Shown: positions 35,699 through 44,787, counted from the stretch's first letter. The stretch is 64,000 bases of DNA from Actinomycetes bacterium (GCA_023565505.1 JAIMBI010000010.1:1-64000), one strand, 5' to 3'. Numbers and translations: made by a program. The notes: generated by a model from the letters alone, not told the origin.

Positions 35699-36994
35699 GT
35701 GGAGTACCGTCCCGGCCGGCCCGCCTACTGGGATGAGACGGCGCTGGCGGAAGACATGAAGCGGGCTTTCGACATCTGCAACGGGTGCCGCCTCTGCTAC
35801 AACCTTTGTCCGTCGTTTCCGGAGTTGTTCCGATTCGTGGAAGGGCACGACGACGACGCGAGCCGATTGACCGCGGCCGAGCTGGACCGGGTGGCCGACC
35901 TGTGCTACCAGTGCAAGCTGTGCTACGTCAAGTGCCCGTACACGCCGCCCCACCATTTCGACCTCGACTTCCCCCGGCTCATGTTGCGGTCCAAGGCCGT
36001 GCGGGCCAAGAAGGCCGGGCTGTCCCGGTCGGACCGCTTCCTGGGCGATCCAGACCGGACCGGCCGGCTCGGGACGCTCCTGCCGGCATTGACCAATTGG
36101 GCCACGACCGCTCCGGCGGTGCGGGGGGTCATGGAGCGCGTGGTGGGGGTGGACCGGCGGCGGCGGCTGCCGCGCTACGCGCGGGTCCGGTTTTCGCGGT
36201 GGGCCGGCGCCCGGCCACCCGCGCGCGACCCCGACGTGGTCGTCTTTTCCACCTGTACCGTGGAATACAACGAGCCGGGGCTGGGGCGGGACGCGGTCCG
36301 GGTGCTGGAGCATCAGGGGTTCACCGTGACGGTGCCCACCGGCCAACAGTGCTGCGGGATGCCGGCGCTGGACGGCGGGGACATGGCGGGCGCGGTGGCC
36401 CGGGCCCGCGCGAACGTGGCGCGGTTGGCCGACTACGCCCGCGCCGGGAAACCCATCGTGGCCCTGCAGCCGACCTGCGCGTACGTGCTGAAGACGGAGT
36501 ACCCCCTGCTGCTCGACGACGACGAGGCCGCGGCGGCCGTGGCGGCCGCCACCGTGGACGTGACCGACTTCCTCGCCGACTTGGCCCGCAGCGGCCGACT
36601 CAAAACCGACTTCGTGCGGTCTCTCGGCCCGGTGACGTACCACGTGTCCTGCCACACGCGGGCCCTCGGCGGCGGCGGGCGTGGTCGCGACCTTTTGGCC
36701 CGGGTCCCCGGGACGCGGGTCATGATGGTCGAGCAGTGCGCGGGGATCGACGGGACGTGGGGTCTCAAGGCGGAGTGGTACGACACCTCCCAGGAGGTCG
36801 CGGCCAAGCTGACGCGCACGTTCCAGCAGCGGCGCGAGACCGAGCCGTGCTCGGACTGCAAGCTGGCCGGGCTGCAGATCGCGGAGGCGGCGGGACGGGC
36901 CCCCGCGCATCCGGTGGAACTCCTGGCACGGGCGTACGGGCTGGACGACGGGGCCGCGACGGCGGCCGGGGGCCGGGGAGGTACCGATGCGTAA
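35699..36994 (+). CDS. GlpC/HdrD-like Fe-S oxidoreductase
   Basis: 431 aa from GTG 35699 after GGAGGAGGAGG. Two ferredoxin-type clusters (CNGCRLCYNLCP near residue 27 and CYQCKLCYVKCP near 75) are followed by two CCG domains (STCTVEYNEPG... QQCCGMP; SCHTRALG... EQCAGIDG). These are the parts of GlpC, LutA and HdrD-type electron carriers. It has no membrane helix. Its place between rubrerythrin and DUF3501 suggests it passes electrons to the peroxidase; this is inferred from context. Confidence 0.88.
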   Translation: MEYRPGRPAYWDETALAEDMKRAFDICNGCRLCYNLCPSFPELFRFVEGHDDDASRLTAAELDRVADLCYQCKLCYVKCPYTPPHHFDLDFPRLMLRSKAVRAKKAGLSRSDRFLGDPDRTGRLGTLLPALTNWATTAPAVRGVMERVVGVDRRRRLPRYARVRFSRWAGARPPARDPDVVVFSTCTVEYNEPGLGRDAVRVLEHQGFTVTVPTGQQCCGMPALDGGDMAGAVARARANVARLADYARAGKPIVALQPTCAYVLKTEYPLLLDDDEAAAAVAAATVDVTDFLADLARSGRLKTDFVRSLGPVTYHVSCHTRALGGGGRGRDLLARVPGTRVMMVEQCAGIDGTWGLKAEWYDTSQEVAAKLTRTFQQRRETEPCSDCKLAGLQIAEAAGRAPAHPVELLARAYGLDDGAATAAGGRGGTDA

Positions 36995-37586
36995 GATCCG
37001 GATGGAGGAGATTCTGGCGCTCGACGCCTACGAGGCCGTGCGGCAAAAGGTCCGCCGGGAGATGATTGCCTACAAGCGGGTGCGTCGCGTGCCGCTGGGC
37101 GACCTGGTCTCCGTGACGTTCGACAACCATCGGACGCTGTGGTTTCAGGTCCAGGAGATCCTGCGGGTCGAGCGCATCACCGAACCCGAGGCCGTGCGGG
37201 AAGAGGTCGCCGTCTACAACAGCCTGCTGGGAGACGGCCCCACCCTGTCGGCCACGCTGTTCATCGAGATTCCGGACCAGTCCAAGATTCCCGAGGTGCT
37301 CGACCGGCTGTTGGGCGTGGAGGACTACGTGACGCTGGTGGTCGGCGACCGGCGCTTCAAGGCGCTGGCCGAGCCGGGCCGCACCAAGGAGGAGAAGACC
37401 AGCTCGGTGCACTACCTGACCATCCCCATGGGTCCGGAGGGGGCCCGCACCTTGGCTGATCAGGCCGGCGCGGTGTGGCTGGAAGTGGACCATCCCACCT
37501 ACCGGCACCGTACGGCGCTCAGCCCGGCGACGGTGGCGGCGCTGGTGGCCGACTTGACCGAACCGGAGGCGGACACGGGACCATGA
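36987..37586 (+). CDS. DUF3501 family protein
   Basis: 199 aa, soluble, no membrane segment. Typical start MRKIRMEEILALDAYEAVR, a conserved RVPLGDLVSVTFDNHRTLWF segment and a HYLTIPMGPEGARTL motif. The function of DUF3501 is unknown. It recurs beside rubrerythrin and GlpC-like Fe-S proteins in other bacteria as far as I recall. Its start overlaps the Fe-S gene by 8 bases and its stop overlaps the fur start, so it is translationally coupled to both. Confidence 0.85.
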   Translation: MRKIRMEEILALDAYEAVRQKVRREMIAYKRVRRVPLGDLVSVTFDNHRTLWFQVQEILRVERITEPEAVREEVAVYNSLLGDGPTLSATLFIEIPDQSKIPEVLDRLLGVEDYVTLVVGDRRFKALAEPGRTKEEKTSSVHYLTIPMGPEGARTLADQAGAVWLEVDHPTYRHRTALSPATVAALVADLTEPEADTGP

Positions 37587-37999
37587 GCACGGACGAGGCC
37601 GTCGCCCTGCTCCGGGAGGCCGGCCTGCGGGTCACGCCGCAGCGGGTGGCGGTCCTGAAGGCCTTGGCGGCGGAATCGCACCCCACCGCCGAAGGCATCC
37701 TGGCGCGCATCCTCCCGGAGTACCCCGGGACGGGCCTCGCCACCGTGTACAACACGCTCGCGGCCCTCGCCCGCCGCGGCCGGGTCCTGGCCATCGCCAG
37801 TCCGGAGGGAAGACGGTACGACTTGCGCACCGAAGCCCACCAACACGTGCGGTGCCGCCGCTGCGGGCGGGTGGAGGACCTGCCGGAGTGGCCGGGCGCG
37901 GCGTGGGTCCACACCGTGCTCCCGGCCGGCTGGTCGGCGGAAGGATGGCAGGTGATGGTCGAAGGACTCTGCGACACCTGCCGGAGCGTGGCGTCATGA
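37583..37999 (+). CDS. Fur/PerR family transcriptional regulator
   Basis: 138 aa metal-sensing repressor. N-terminal winged helix with LRVTPQRVAVLKAL and recognition helix TGLATVYNTLAALARRG. The C-terminal half has HQHVRCRRCGRVEDLP and CDTC, giving the two-CxxC structural zinc site. Position inside the rubrerythrin operon and the PerR-like palindrome on its promoter suggest it is a peroxide sensor controlling its own operon. Fur versus PerR cannot be told from sequence alone. Confidence 0.9.
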   Translation: MSTDEAVALLREAGLRVTPQRVAVLKALAAESHPTAEGILARILPEYPGTGLATVYNTLAALARRGRVLAIASPEGRRYDLRTEAHQHVRCRRCGRVEDLPEWPGAAWVHTVLPAGWSAEGWQVMVEGLCDTCRSVAS

Positions 38000-38559
38000 C
38001 CCCGGCCGACTCGATGGCGCAGATCGCGGCGGAAGTGTCCCGGTGCGCCGCCTGCCCCCTGGCCCGGTCGCGCACCCACCCGGTTCCGGGCGAGGGCGCG
38101 GTACCGGCACGGCTGATGGTCATCGGCGAAGGGCCGGGGCGACAGGAGGACGAAGCCGGCCGACCCTTCGTGGGGGCCGCGGGGCAGTTGTTGGACCGGA
38201 TGCTCCAGGCCATCCACCTCGACCGGAGCCAGGTCTTCATCGCCAACGTGGTCAAGTGTCGCCCTCCGCAGAACCGGACCCCGACCGACGAGGAGATCGA
38301 GGCGTGCGCACCGTTCCTCGCCCGGCAGATCGCGCTGGTCGATCCCGACGTCATCCTCGTGCTGGGGGCAACGGCCGCGAAGGCTCTTCTGGGCGCCCGG
38401 ACCCGCATCACCCAGGTACGGGGCCAGTGGCAGGCCTGGGGGGAGCGGGCGGTGATGCCGACCTATCATCCCGCCTACCTGCTCCGCGATCCCCGGCAGA
38501 AAGTGGTCGTGTGGGAAGACCTGCGCCAGGTGGCGGATCGGCTGGGCATCCCGCTGTGA
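37996..38559 (+). CDS. uracil-DNA glycosylase, family 4 (Fe-S)
   Basis: Removes uracil from DNA, 187 aa. N-terminal cysteines C..CPL (residues 17-20) and later NVVKCRPP and EACAPF supply four Cys for a 4Fe-4S cluster. GEGPGRQEDEAGRPFVG is the catalytic water-activating motif and HPAYLLR the minor-groove loop. ATGA overlap with the regulator gene makes DNA repair part of the peroxide operon. Followed by a long inverted repeat. Confidence 0.93.
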   Translation: MTPADSMAQIAAEVSRCAACPLARSRTHPVPGEGAVPARLMVIGEGPGRQEDEAGRPFVGAAGQLLDRMLQAIHLDRSQVFIANVVKCRPPQNRTPTDEEIEACAPFLARQIALVDPDVILVLGATAAKALLGARTRITQVRGQWQAWGERAVMPTYHPAYLLRDPRQKVVVWEDLRQVADRLGIPL

Positions 38560-38623
38560 CGGCCGAACCGGCGGCATGCGGAGGGTCGCCGAAGCCCGTG
38601 GGCTTATCCCCGGCGGACCAACC

Positions 38624-38703
38624 GCCCGACCCCGCGGGGGGCCGACCCGCATCGCCGGCCGCGGCGCGCCCCGGCGGTGGGCCGCCCGGCCTCGGGGTCG
38701 GGC
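38624..38703. terminator. long inverted repeat between convergent genes
   Basis: GCCCGACCCCG (38624-38634) and CGGGGTCGGGC (38693-38703), an 11-bp perfect repeat 58 bases apart, enclosing other GC hairpins. Likely bidirectional terminator for the uracil-DNA glycosylase and alcohol dehydrogenase genes. Confidence 0.45.
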
Positions 38704-38712
38704 GCCCCGCGG

Positions 38713-39762
38713 CTAGAACCGAGTGACGACGTTGAATCCCCGGGTCTGGAATTCCGTCATGGCCGCGAAAACGGCGTTGACGTCCTCCAGGCCCACTTCG
38801 CGTTCGACGAGGTTGCGGGGGCGAAGCCGTCCGGCGGCCACCAGGCTCAGAAGACCGTCGTAGGCGGGGTGGGGATTGCCGAGACTGCCGACGATTTCCA
38901 GTTCCATCGCCGTCACGGCGTCGATGGGCACGGCCACCATACCACCCTCGGCCGCCGTCGTCAGACCAATCTGGACGTGACGACCGCCTTTGCGCAGCGA
39001 GAGGATCGAGTTCAGGATCGTCTCCCGGATGCCGAGCGCATCGATGCCGACATGGGCGCCGCCGCCCGTGATCTCCCGGACCGCTTCGGGGACGTTGGCC
39101 CGTCGGGCGTTGACCACGGCGACGGCCCCTTCCTCGCGGGCCTTGTCCAACTTCGCGTCGTCGATGTCGACGGCCACGACTTGAGCCCCCACAGCGGCGG
39201 CGACCTGGATGGCGGACAAGCCGACGCCCCCGGCCCCCTGGACGGCCACCCAATGGCCGGGACGCACCCCTCCGCGCATGACGCCGTGGTAGCCCGTCAT
39301 GTACCGGCAGCCCATGGCGGCCGCCGTGAGGGCGTCGACCGTGTCCGGCAGCCGGATAAGGTTGAAGTCGGCGTGGGGAACGCGGACGTACTCCGCGAAG
39401 CTGCCGTCCCAGCTGAAGCCGTAGATGCCGGTGTTCGCGCAGAGGTTGGGCGAGCCGGCGCGACAGTAGGCACAGTGACCACAGGCATTGTGGAACGGGA
39501 CCGTCACCCGGTCGCCCACGGCGAATTCCCGCACGTTGGCCCCCACCGCGACGACCTCGCCCCCGAATTCGTGGCCCGGCACGATAGGCAGGGTGGGGGC
39601 TAAACCGATCCACGTCCAGTCGCCCATCCAAGCGTGCCAGTCGCTCCGGCAGATGCCCGTAGCCTGCACCCGGACCACGGCGTCGTCCGGCCCGGGGGTC
39701 GGGTCAGGCAGATCCTCGAAGACCAAGGGTTGGCGGGTGGCGACGATACGAACCGCCTTCAT
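38713..39762 (-). CDS. zinc-dependent alcohol dehydrogenase family protein
   Basis: Medium-chain dehydrogenase, 349 aa from ATG 39762. Catalytic zinc ligands Cys (TGICRSDWH, near 38) and His/Glu (GHEFGGEVVAVG); structural zinc Cys set in CGHCAYCRAGSPNLC. Rossmann motif QGAGGVGLSAIQVAAAVGA, with VAVDIDD ending strand 2, favouring NAD. A standalone gene; substrate unknown, possibly an aliphatic alcohol. Confidence 0.92.
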   Translation of the reverse strand: MKAVRIVATRQPLVFEDLPDPTPGPDDAVVRVQATGICRSDWHAWMGDWTWIGLAPTLPIVPGHEFGGEVVAVGANVREFAVGDRVTVPFHNACGHCAYCRAGSPNLCANTGIYGFSWDGSFAEYVRVPHADFNLIRLPDTVDALTAAAMGCRYMTGYHGVMRGGVRPGHWVAVQGAGGVGLSAIQVAAAVGAQVVAVDIDDAKLDKAREEGAVAVVNARRANVPEAVREITGGGAHVGIDALGIRETILNSILSLRKGGRHVQIGLTTAAEGGMVAVPIDAVTAMELEIVGSLGNPHPAYDGLLSLVAAGRLRPRNLVEREVGLEDVNAVFAAMTEFQTRGFNVVTRF

Positions 39763-39990
39763 CCCAGGTTCACGCTCCTTCCGGTGCACTAGTCGTACCG
39801 TGCAGGGCTTGCCGCGACGCTGCATCGACGGTGGCCAAGCCGCACCAGAATTGTGCCGGACCGGGATGGATAAGGCAATATCAAAAGATGTCGCTCGTTC
39901 GACAAGTCGTGCTGACAACCGCCAGCCGCGGCGTCCTCTTCTCCGAGGGCGGGGGGTGGACGGAGGACGCCCGTGCGAGCCCGAGCCCAA

Positions 39991-40038
39991 GGCACCGGAG
40001 CCAGCCGGCGCAGGCTCCCGCGGCGGGGCTCCGGTGCC
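39991..40038. terminator. hairpin downstream of the unknown gene at 40.1 kb
   Basis: GGCACCGGAGCC (39991-40002) and GGCTCCGGTGCC (40027-40038), a 12-bp perfect stem with a 24-base loop, in the 301-base gap that otherwise holds no gene. Confidence 0.45.
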
Positions 40039-40063
40039 GTTCCGAGCGCCGGGTGCGGCGGCA

Positions 40064-40498
40064 TCAACGACGGAAGGCGGGGAAGATCGCGGTCAAGTCC
40101 TTGTCGGGGGCGGTTACCTCGTCGGGGGGCAGCGCATACGGGAAACGCCGTTGGTTGTGGACGGCGCGAAGACTCTCCCGCACGTCGCGGGGCAGCGCGT
40201 GCCAGCTTGCGGTGGCGCGGGGATCTTGGGGAGACCAGTGGACCGCCTCCCGCAACGCGGCCCAGAGTGCCTCCCCGTAGGCGACCGGGTCGTCATCGTC
40301 GGGAACGGTCTGGCGGGCAGCGCGGTAGGCGGCGGTGGTGCTGAACAGGACATCCGCCCCGCCGCGGCCGTTGTCGAGCACGAGCATGGTCACGGGGACG
40401 GGGTCGACGTCGAAGTGTTCGGCCAGCCAGCGGTAAAGACCCGTGGCGGGGTCGAGAACGCCTTCGCCGCGGCGGGGCGGGTTTAAGGCGCGAATCAT
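40064..40498 (-). CDS. hypothetical protein
   Basis: 144 aa from ATG 40498, preceded by AGGAGG at 7 bases. No family recognised. No signal peptide or membrane helix; a central hydrophobic strand VPVTMLVLDNGRGG is followed by an acidic patch (VPDDDDPVAYGEALW) and Trp-containing helices. Ends in a short C-terminal ..AIFPAFRR. The clear ribosome site and compatible codon use argue that it is real. Divergent from the MerR operon. Confidence 0.65.
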   Translation of the reverse strand: MIRALNPPRRGEGVLDPATGLYRWLAEHFDVDPVPVTMLVLDNGRGGADVLFSTTAAYRAARQTVPDDDDPVAYGEALWAALREAVHWSPQDPRATASWHALPRDVRESLRAVHNQRRFPYALPPDEVTAPDKDLTAIFPAFRR

Positions 40499-40894
40499 CC
40501 GGACGCCTCCTGGTCTCAACGTGGTCGGGGGATCGTGGCCCGCGGGACGACGGCAGGGCGCGCCGGGCGGCATCCCGCGTCGGGGCGGCGGCCACCGGAA
40601 AACAGGCGCGGCGGCACTGCCGGACCCGTCGCATCCCGACTTCCGCGGCCGGACCGCGTCGGAGGCGACGGAGGTCCCGCCGTCGGATCGTCCCGCCCTT
40701 GACTATTATGGCGGAACTGACCCACCGTGAGGGGCGCCGTCGGCGGTCGGCTCCGGGCCGACGGGGCGCAGTCGCGTCGGGCCGGCAGCTCCATAGGCCC
40801 GACCGTGGTTCGGGCAGGGGCTCGTGCGGACGGTTCTTGCCGGGGATCGCGTTGGGGCGAGGGCTTTCCGCCAACCTGCGTAACCCGGCACACA
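40499..40894. other. intergenic stretch without a supported gene
   Basis: About 400 bases upstream of the MerR operon. Short overlapping frames have no ribosome site and no family resemblance. A TTGACTATTATGG at 40699 looks promoter-like but has no partner hexamer at standard spacing. Confidence 0.45.
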
Positions 40895-40943
40895 TGACGT
40901 CGACGTAAGAATCGTGACGTCTAGGTTCGGATTGGGGTACACT
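40895..40943 (+). promoter_or_regulatory. MerR-operon promoter with direct repeats
   Basis: GTGACG (40914-40919), an 18-base spacer and TACACT (40938-40943). Two TGACGTC heptamers at 40895-40901 and 40915-40921, exactly 20 bases apart (two helical turns), the first inside the palindrome ACGTCGACGT, may be a regulator site. Confidence 0.5.
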
Positions 40944-40966
40944 ACAGCCCAGGAAGGAAGGCGAGC

Positions 40967-41407
40967 ATGAGCGAGGGCATCATCACGGAGACCGGCTACA
41001 CGGTGTCGGATCTCGTTCGGGAGTTGGGTACCACGGCGCGGGCGATCCGCTACTACGAGAGTCTGGGCCTGCTGCATCCGCGCCGCACGGCAGGGGGGCA
41101 CCGCCTGTACAGCCGTCGGGACCGCGCGCGGCTCCGCCTCATTCTGCGGGGCCGCCGGCTGGGATTCAGCCTCGGAGAAATCGCCGAACTGCTCTCCCTC
41201 TACGACATCGATCCGTCCGCACGGGAACAGTTCGTCCAGGGCATCCGCCTGACCCGGCGGCGCCTCGACGCGGTCCGACGCCGCATTCAGGAGTTGGAGG
41301 ACCTGGCTCGGGATCTCGAGCGTGCCCTGCAGGATGCCGAGACCCGGCTCAAGGCACTGGGCGGTGAGGTCCCAACGGAACATGGGGAGGAACAGCGGGC
41401 CCGATGA
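40967..41407 (+). CDS. MerR family transcriptional regulator
   Basis: 146 aa. N-terminal MerR helix-turn-helix (YTVSDLVRELGTTARAIRYY, then GLLHPRRTAGGHRLY), followed by a coiled-coil dimer helix (about 85-130). No C-terminal metal-binding Cys cluster, so it probably senses an organic ligand. The last bases overlap the crotonase start (ATGA), so it likely controls its own fatty-acid operon. AGGAAGGAAGG ribosome site precedes the ATG. Confidence 0.9.
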   Translation: MSEGIITETGYTVSDLVRELGTTARAIRYYESLGLLHPRRTAGGHRLYSRRDRARLRLILRGRRLGFSLGEIAELLSLYDIDPSAREQFVQGIRLTRRRLDAVRRRIQELEDLARDLERALQDAETRLKALGGEVPTEHGEEQRAR

Positions 41408-42213
41408 GCACGCCCAAGGTACTGTACCAGCAGGACGGTCCGGTCGTGACCATCATGATCAACCGGCCGGAGGTGCGTAACGCTGTCGACGGGGAGACGG
41501 CGCGGCTGTTGTACGAGGCTTGGGTCCGCTTCCGCGACGACCCCACGGCGTCCGTGGCCATCCTGGCGGGAGCCGGCCTTTCCTTTTCGGCCGGGGCGGA
41601 CCTGACGGCCCTCGATACCTTGAGCCCGCCGGACAATCCGCACGACCCGGACACGGTCTACCGCGGCACTGGGTATCTGGGCTTCACGCGGCTCACCGAC
41701 ATCTTCAAGCCGACCATCGCTGCCGTGCAGGGATACTGCGTCGCCGGCGGCCTTGAGATGGCCGCCTGGTGCGACATCCGTATCGCCTCGCGCGACGCAC
41801 GCTTCGGGTGCCTCGAACGGCGCTGGAACGTCCCGCTCGTGGACGGGGGCACCCAGCGCCTTCCGCGCATCGTGGGTTGGGGTCGCGCCATGGACCTCAT
41901 CCTGACGGGCCGGCTCATCGACGCCGAGACGGCGTTGGCGTGGGGCCTCGTCACAGCGGTGGTCGAACCGGGCGACCACTTGGCCGCGGCCCGGCGCTTG
42001 GCCGAGCAACTCGCCGGCTATCCCCAGGGAGCGATGCGGACCGACAAGCAGGCCGCGGTGCGAGGCTGGGGTCTACCGCTGGAGGAGGCGCTTCGAACCG
42101 AGACGGCCTTGGGGATGACGCAGATCCGCAGCCCGGAAACCGCCGAGGGCATCCGGCGGTTTCGGAGCCGGAAGGGGAGGGGCGATGCGCCGAAGCCGGG
42201 CAGCGACCGCTGA
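41404..42213 (+). CDS. enoyl-CoA hydratase/isomerase (crotonase) family protein
   Basis: 269 aa. Oxyanion-hole segments SAGADLTAL (near 59) and GYCVAGGLEMAAW (near 112). The acidic residue of the first catalytic pair is kept (FGCLERRWNVP), and GGTQRLPRIVG follows; C-terminal helices are complete. Hydration of 2-enoyl-CoA is most likely but crotonases also isomerise or hydrolyse. Second gene of the MerR operon. Confidence 0.88.
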   Translation: MSTPKVLYQQDGPVVTIMINRPEVRNAVDGETARLLYEAWVRFRDDPTASVAILAGAGLSFSAGADLTALDTLSPPDNPHDPDTVYRGTGYLGFTRLTDIFKPTIAAVQGYCVAGGLEMAAWCDIRIASRDARFGCLERRWNVPLVDGGTQRLPRIVGWGRAMDLILTGRLIDAETALAWGLVTAVVEPGDHLAAARRLAEQLAGYPQGAMRTDKQAAVRGWGLPLEEALRTETALGMTQIRSPETAEGIRRFRSRKGRGDAPKPGSDR

Positions 42214-42284
42214 CCCGGGTCGTTGCCCCGTCGTCTCGTCGGAGCCTAAACGAGCAAAGCGATTGGCAGGGGGAGGACGTCACC

Positions 42285-43838
42285 ATGACCGGGGCTGAAC
42301 TCATTCGGCGCGGAGCCCGGCACTTTGCCGACCGGACGGCGGTCGTCTTCGGAGACCAGCGGTTGACGTACGCCGAGGTGGACTGGAGCGCGAACCGGCT
42401 GGCCCATGTCTTCCAGGACCTGGGTCTGAAGAAGGGAGACCGCGTCGCCTTCCTTCTCGCGAATTCGGTGCACAGCATCCAGATCGACTTCGCCGTGCTG
42501 AAGGCGGGCCTGGTTCGCGTCCCGCTCAACACGCGACTGGCGCTGGCCGAACATCGCCACATGGTGCAGGAGACCGGCGCCCGGTTGTTGATCTTCAGCC
42601 CGGAGTTCCAGGCGCGGGCCGTCGAGCTGCGCGAGGGGACGGCGTCGTTAATCCATCTGGCCCAGGTCGGAGGCGGACCCGTGCCGGAGTGGGCCCTCGA
42701 CCTCGACCGATTGGCGCTCTCGGCCGACGCCGACGAGCCCGAGGTCGTCGTCCGGGAGGACGATCTGGCGACGTTGCAATACACCTCGGGTACCACCGGC
42801 GTACTCAAGGCGGCCATGCACACCCAAGGAACGTGGGCGGCCATCGCCCTCAACATCCTGACCAACCTCCGGATCGAGCGCGACGACGTCATGCTGCACG
42901 CGGCTCCGCTGACCCACGCCGCCGGGACGCTGGTCCTTCCCCATTGGGTCCGCGGGGCCGTCAACGCCGTGCTCCCGGGGTTCCGGCCGCGGGAATACCT
43001 GGAGGCGGTGGACCGGCTGCGGCCTACAACCTTGAATCTGGTCCCGACGATGATCGTGATGCTCCTGGCCGAACCGGAAGTGGAGCGGTACTCGTTCGCC
43101 TCCGTCCGCCAGATCATCTACGGGGCGTCTCCCATGCCGACGGAAGCGCTGCGGCGCGGCATCGCCCTGTGGGGCAAGAAGTTTGTCCAATACTACGGAC
43201 AGACGGAGTCTCCGCTCATCCTGACTCTGCTGGAGGCCGAGGATCATGATCCGGACACGCCCGATGGAATGCGGCGTCTCGGCTCCTGCGGCCGGGTGGT
43301 GCCCACGGCGGAGCTTCGCATTGTGGACGAGGACGGCCGGGACGTGCCGCCGGGTGAGACCGGGGAGATCGCGGTGCGGAGCAGCCAGAACATGATCGGG
43401 TACTGGCAGGCGCCCGAGCTGACGGCGCAGACGATCGTGGACGGGTGGATCCGGACGCGCGATATGGGGTATCAGGACGCCGACGGGTTCGTCCACCTGG
43501 TGGACCGCAAGTCCGACATGATCATCACGGGGGGGTTCAACGTCTACCCCCGGGAAGTCGAGGACGTCCTGTACCGTCATCCGGCCGTGCTCGAAGCGGC
43601 GGTCATCGGCGTACCGGACCCGCAGTGGGGCGAGGCCATCAAGGCCTTCGTGGTGCTGCGCCCCGGTCAGCACGCGACGGAGGCGGAACTCATCGCGTTT
43701 TGCCGGGAGCACCTGGCTTCCTACAAGAAGCCGAAGTCCATCGAGTTCGTCCCGTCGCTGCCGAAGAGCCCCGTGGACAAGGTGCTTCGTCGGGTGCTCC
43801 GGGAGCCTTATTGGCAAGGTCGCGAACGGCGTATCTGA
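42285..43838 (+). CDS. acyl-CoA synthetase (AMP-forming)
   Basis: 517 aa from ATG 42285, ribosome site GGGGGAGGA. Core YTSGTTGVLKAAM (the usual P-K-G becomes L-K-A), QYYGQTES near 300, GWIRTRDMGYQDADG and DRKSDMIITGGFNVYPREVE near 388-430, and the catalytic Lys in PKSPVDKVLRR. Third gene of the MerR operon after a 71-base gap, so the operon activates and hydrates acyl-CoA. Substrate length unknown. Confidence 0.9.
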   Translation: MTGAELIRRGARHFADRTAVVFGDQRLTYAEVDWSANRLAHVFQDLGLKKGDRVAFLLANSVHSIQIDFAVLKAGLVRVPLNTRLALAEHRHMVQETGARLLIFSPEFQARAVELREGTASLIHLAQVGGGPVPEWALDLDRLALSADADEPEVVVREDDLATLQYTSGTTGVLKAAMHTQGTWAAIALNILTNLRIERDDVMLHAAPLTHAAGTLVLPHWVRGAVNAVLPGFRPREYLEAVDRLRPTTLNLVPTMIVMLLAEPEVERYSFASVRQIIYGASPMPTEALRRGIALWGKKFVQYYGQTESPLILTLLEAEDHDPDTPDGMRRLGSCGRVVPTAELRIVDEDGRDVPPGETGEIAVRSSQNMIGYWQAPELTAQTIVDGWIRTRDMGYQDADGFVHLVDRKSDMIITGGFNVYPREVEDVLYRHPAVLEAAVIGVPDPQWGEAIKAFVVLRPGQHATEAELIAFCREHLASYKKPKSIEFVPSLPKSPVDKVLRRVLREPYWQGRERRI

Positions 43839-43994
43839 GCGCCGCCGGCGACCCACGAGGGGGCTGCCGGCCAACGGGGTCGGGGGCGGCCGGGCCACGC
43901 GGGTGCCCGGCAGTCCCGGCCTCGTGGCCTCCGCCGGGGCAAGACCGGTGTCACTCCCGGGTCGGCCGCCGCGCCAACGCCCCAGGGGTGGCGT

Positions 43995-44711
43995 TCAGCG
44001 CTTCCGGCACACCACGACCAGACGCAGTCGTTGGAAGACGCCGTCGGGGCAGAGGGTCTCCGTCAGCTCGTCCGGCCATGCCCGAATCGCCTCGAGGGCA
44101 GCCCGGCCCGAATGCGTCTGGAGATCCGCCGGGGACAACCATTCCGCCAGGGGCATCGGGTCAACGGAAAGGGTGAGCGACTCGAGCCCCAGCCGTGCCG
44201 CGCCGATGGCGCCGAGCCACTGGTCGACAGACCGGATGCGCACAGGATGCCGCTCGCGCAGGCGGTCCAGCGCCGACACGGCGGACCGGGCCTGGGGCAG
44301 GGCGGTGGTGTCGGAAACCGCCAGGAGCCCGCCGGGCTTGAGCACCCGGGCCCATTCCACGAGCGCGGGTTTCAGTCGGCCCAGGTGGTGCGCTGCCTGG
44401 CGGCACGTGACGCGGTCGAAGGTCGCGTCCGCAAAGGGAAGACGGTAGACGCTGCCCACGAGCCACGTGACGTCCACCTGCCGGGCGGCGGCTCGTTGCC
44501 GAGCGGTGGCCAGCACGGCCGGGGCGCGGTCTACGGCGGTCACCTTGAGGCCCCGGGCGGCCAGCTCCAGGGCGACCGATCCCGTCCCGGTGGCCAAGTC
44601 CAGGGCGCTCAGGCCCGGCGTCAAGGCCAAGCCCGCCAGGAGGCGGGCGAGATCGTCGGGCAGGTCCGTGGCTGGACGGAAATGACGCTCGGATACACGC
44701 TGGGCGCTCAT
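43995..44711 (-). CDS. class I SAM-dependent methyltransferase (UbiE-like)
   Basis: 238 aa. SAM motif I ALDLATGTGSVALELA near residue 36, acidic AVDRAP, and the post-II motif RVLKPGGLLAVSDT near 124. The C-terminal part resembles small-molecule methyltransferases. Substrate unknown; adjacent to an alpha/beta hydrolase on the same strand. Confidence 0.85.
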   Translation of the reverse strand: MSAQRVSERHFRPATDLPDDLARLLAGLALTPGLSALDLATGTGSVALELAARGLKVTAVDRAPAVLATARQRAAARQVDVTWLVGSVYRLPFADATFDRVTCRQAAHHLGRLKPALVEWARVLKPGGLLAVSDTTALPQARSAVSALDRLRERHPVRIRSVDQWLGAIGAARLGLESLTLSVDPMPLAEWLSPADLQTHSGRAALEAIRAWPDELTETLCPDGVFQRLRLVVVCRKR

Positions 44712-44787
44712 GAACCTCCGTTCCCCTCACAGCCAGAGCCAGCGGGACGGATGGCGGCCCGCCGGGGCGGGCGAACCCTCCAGAGGG

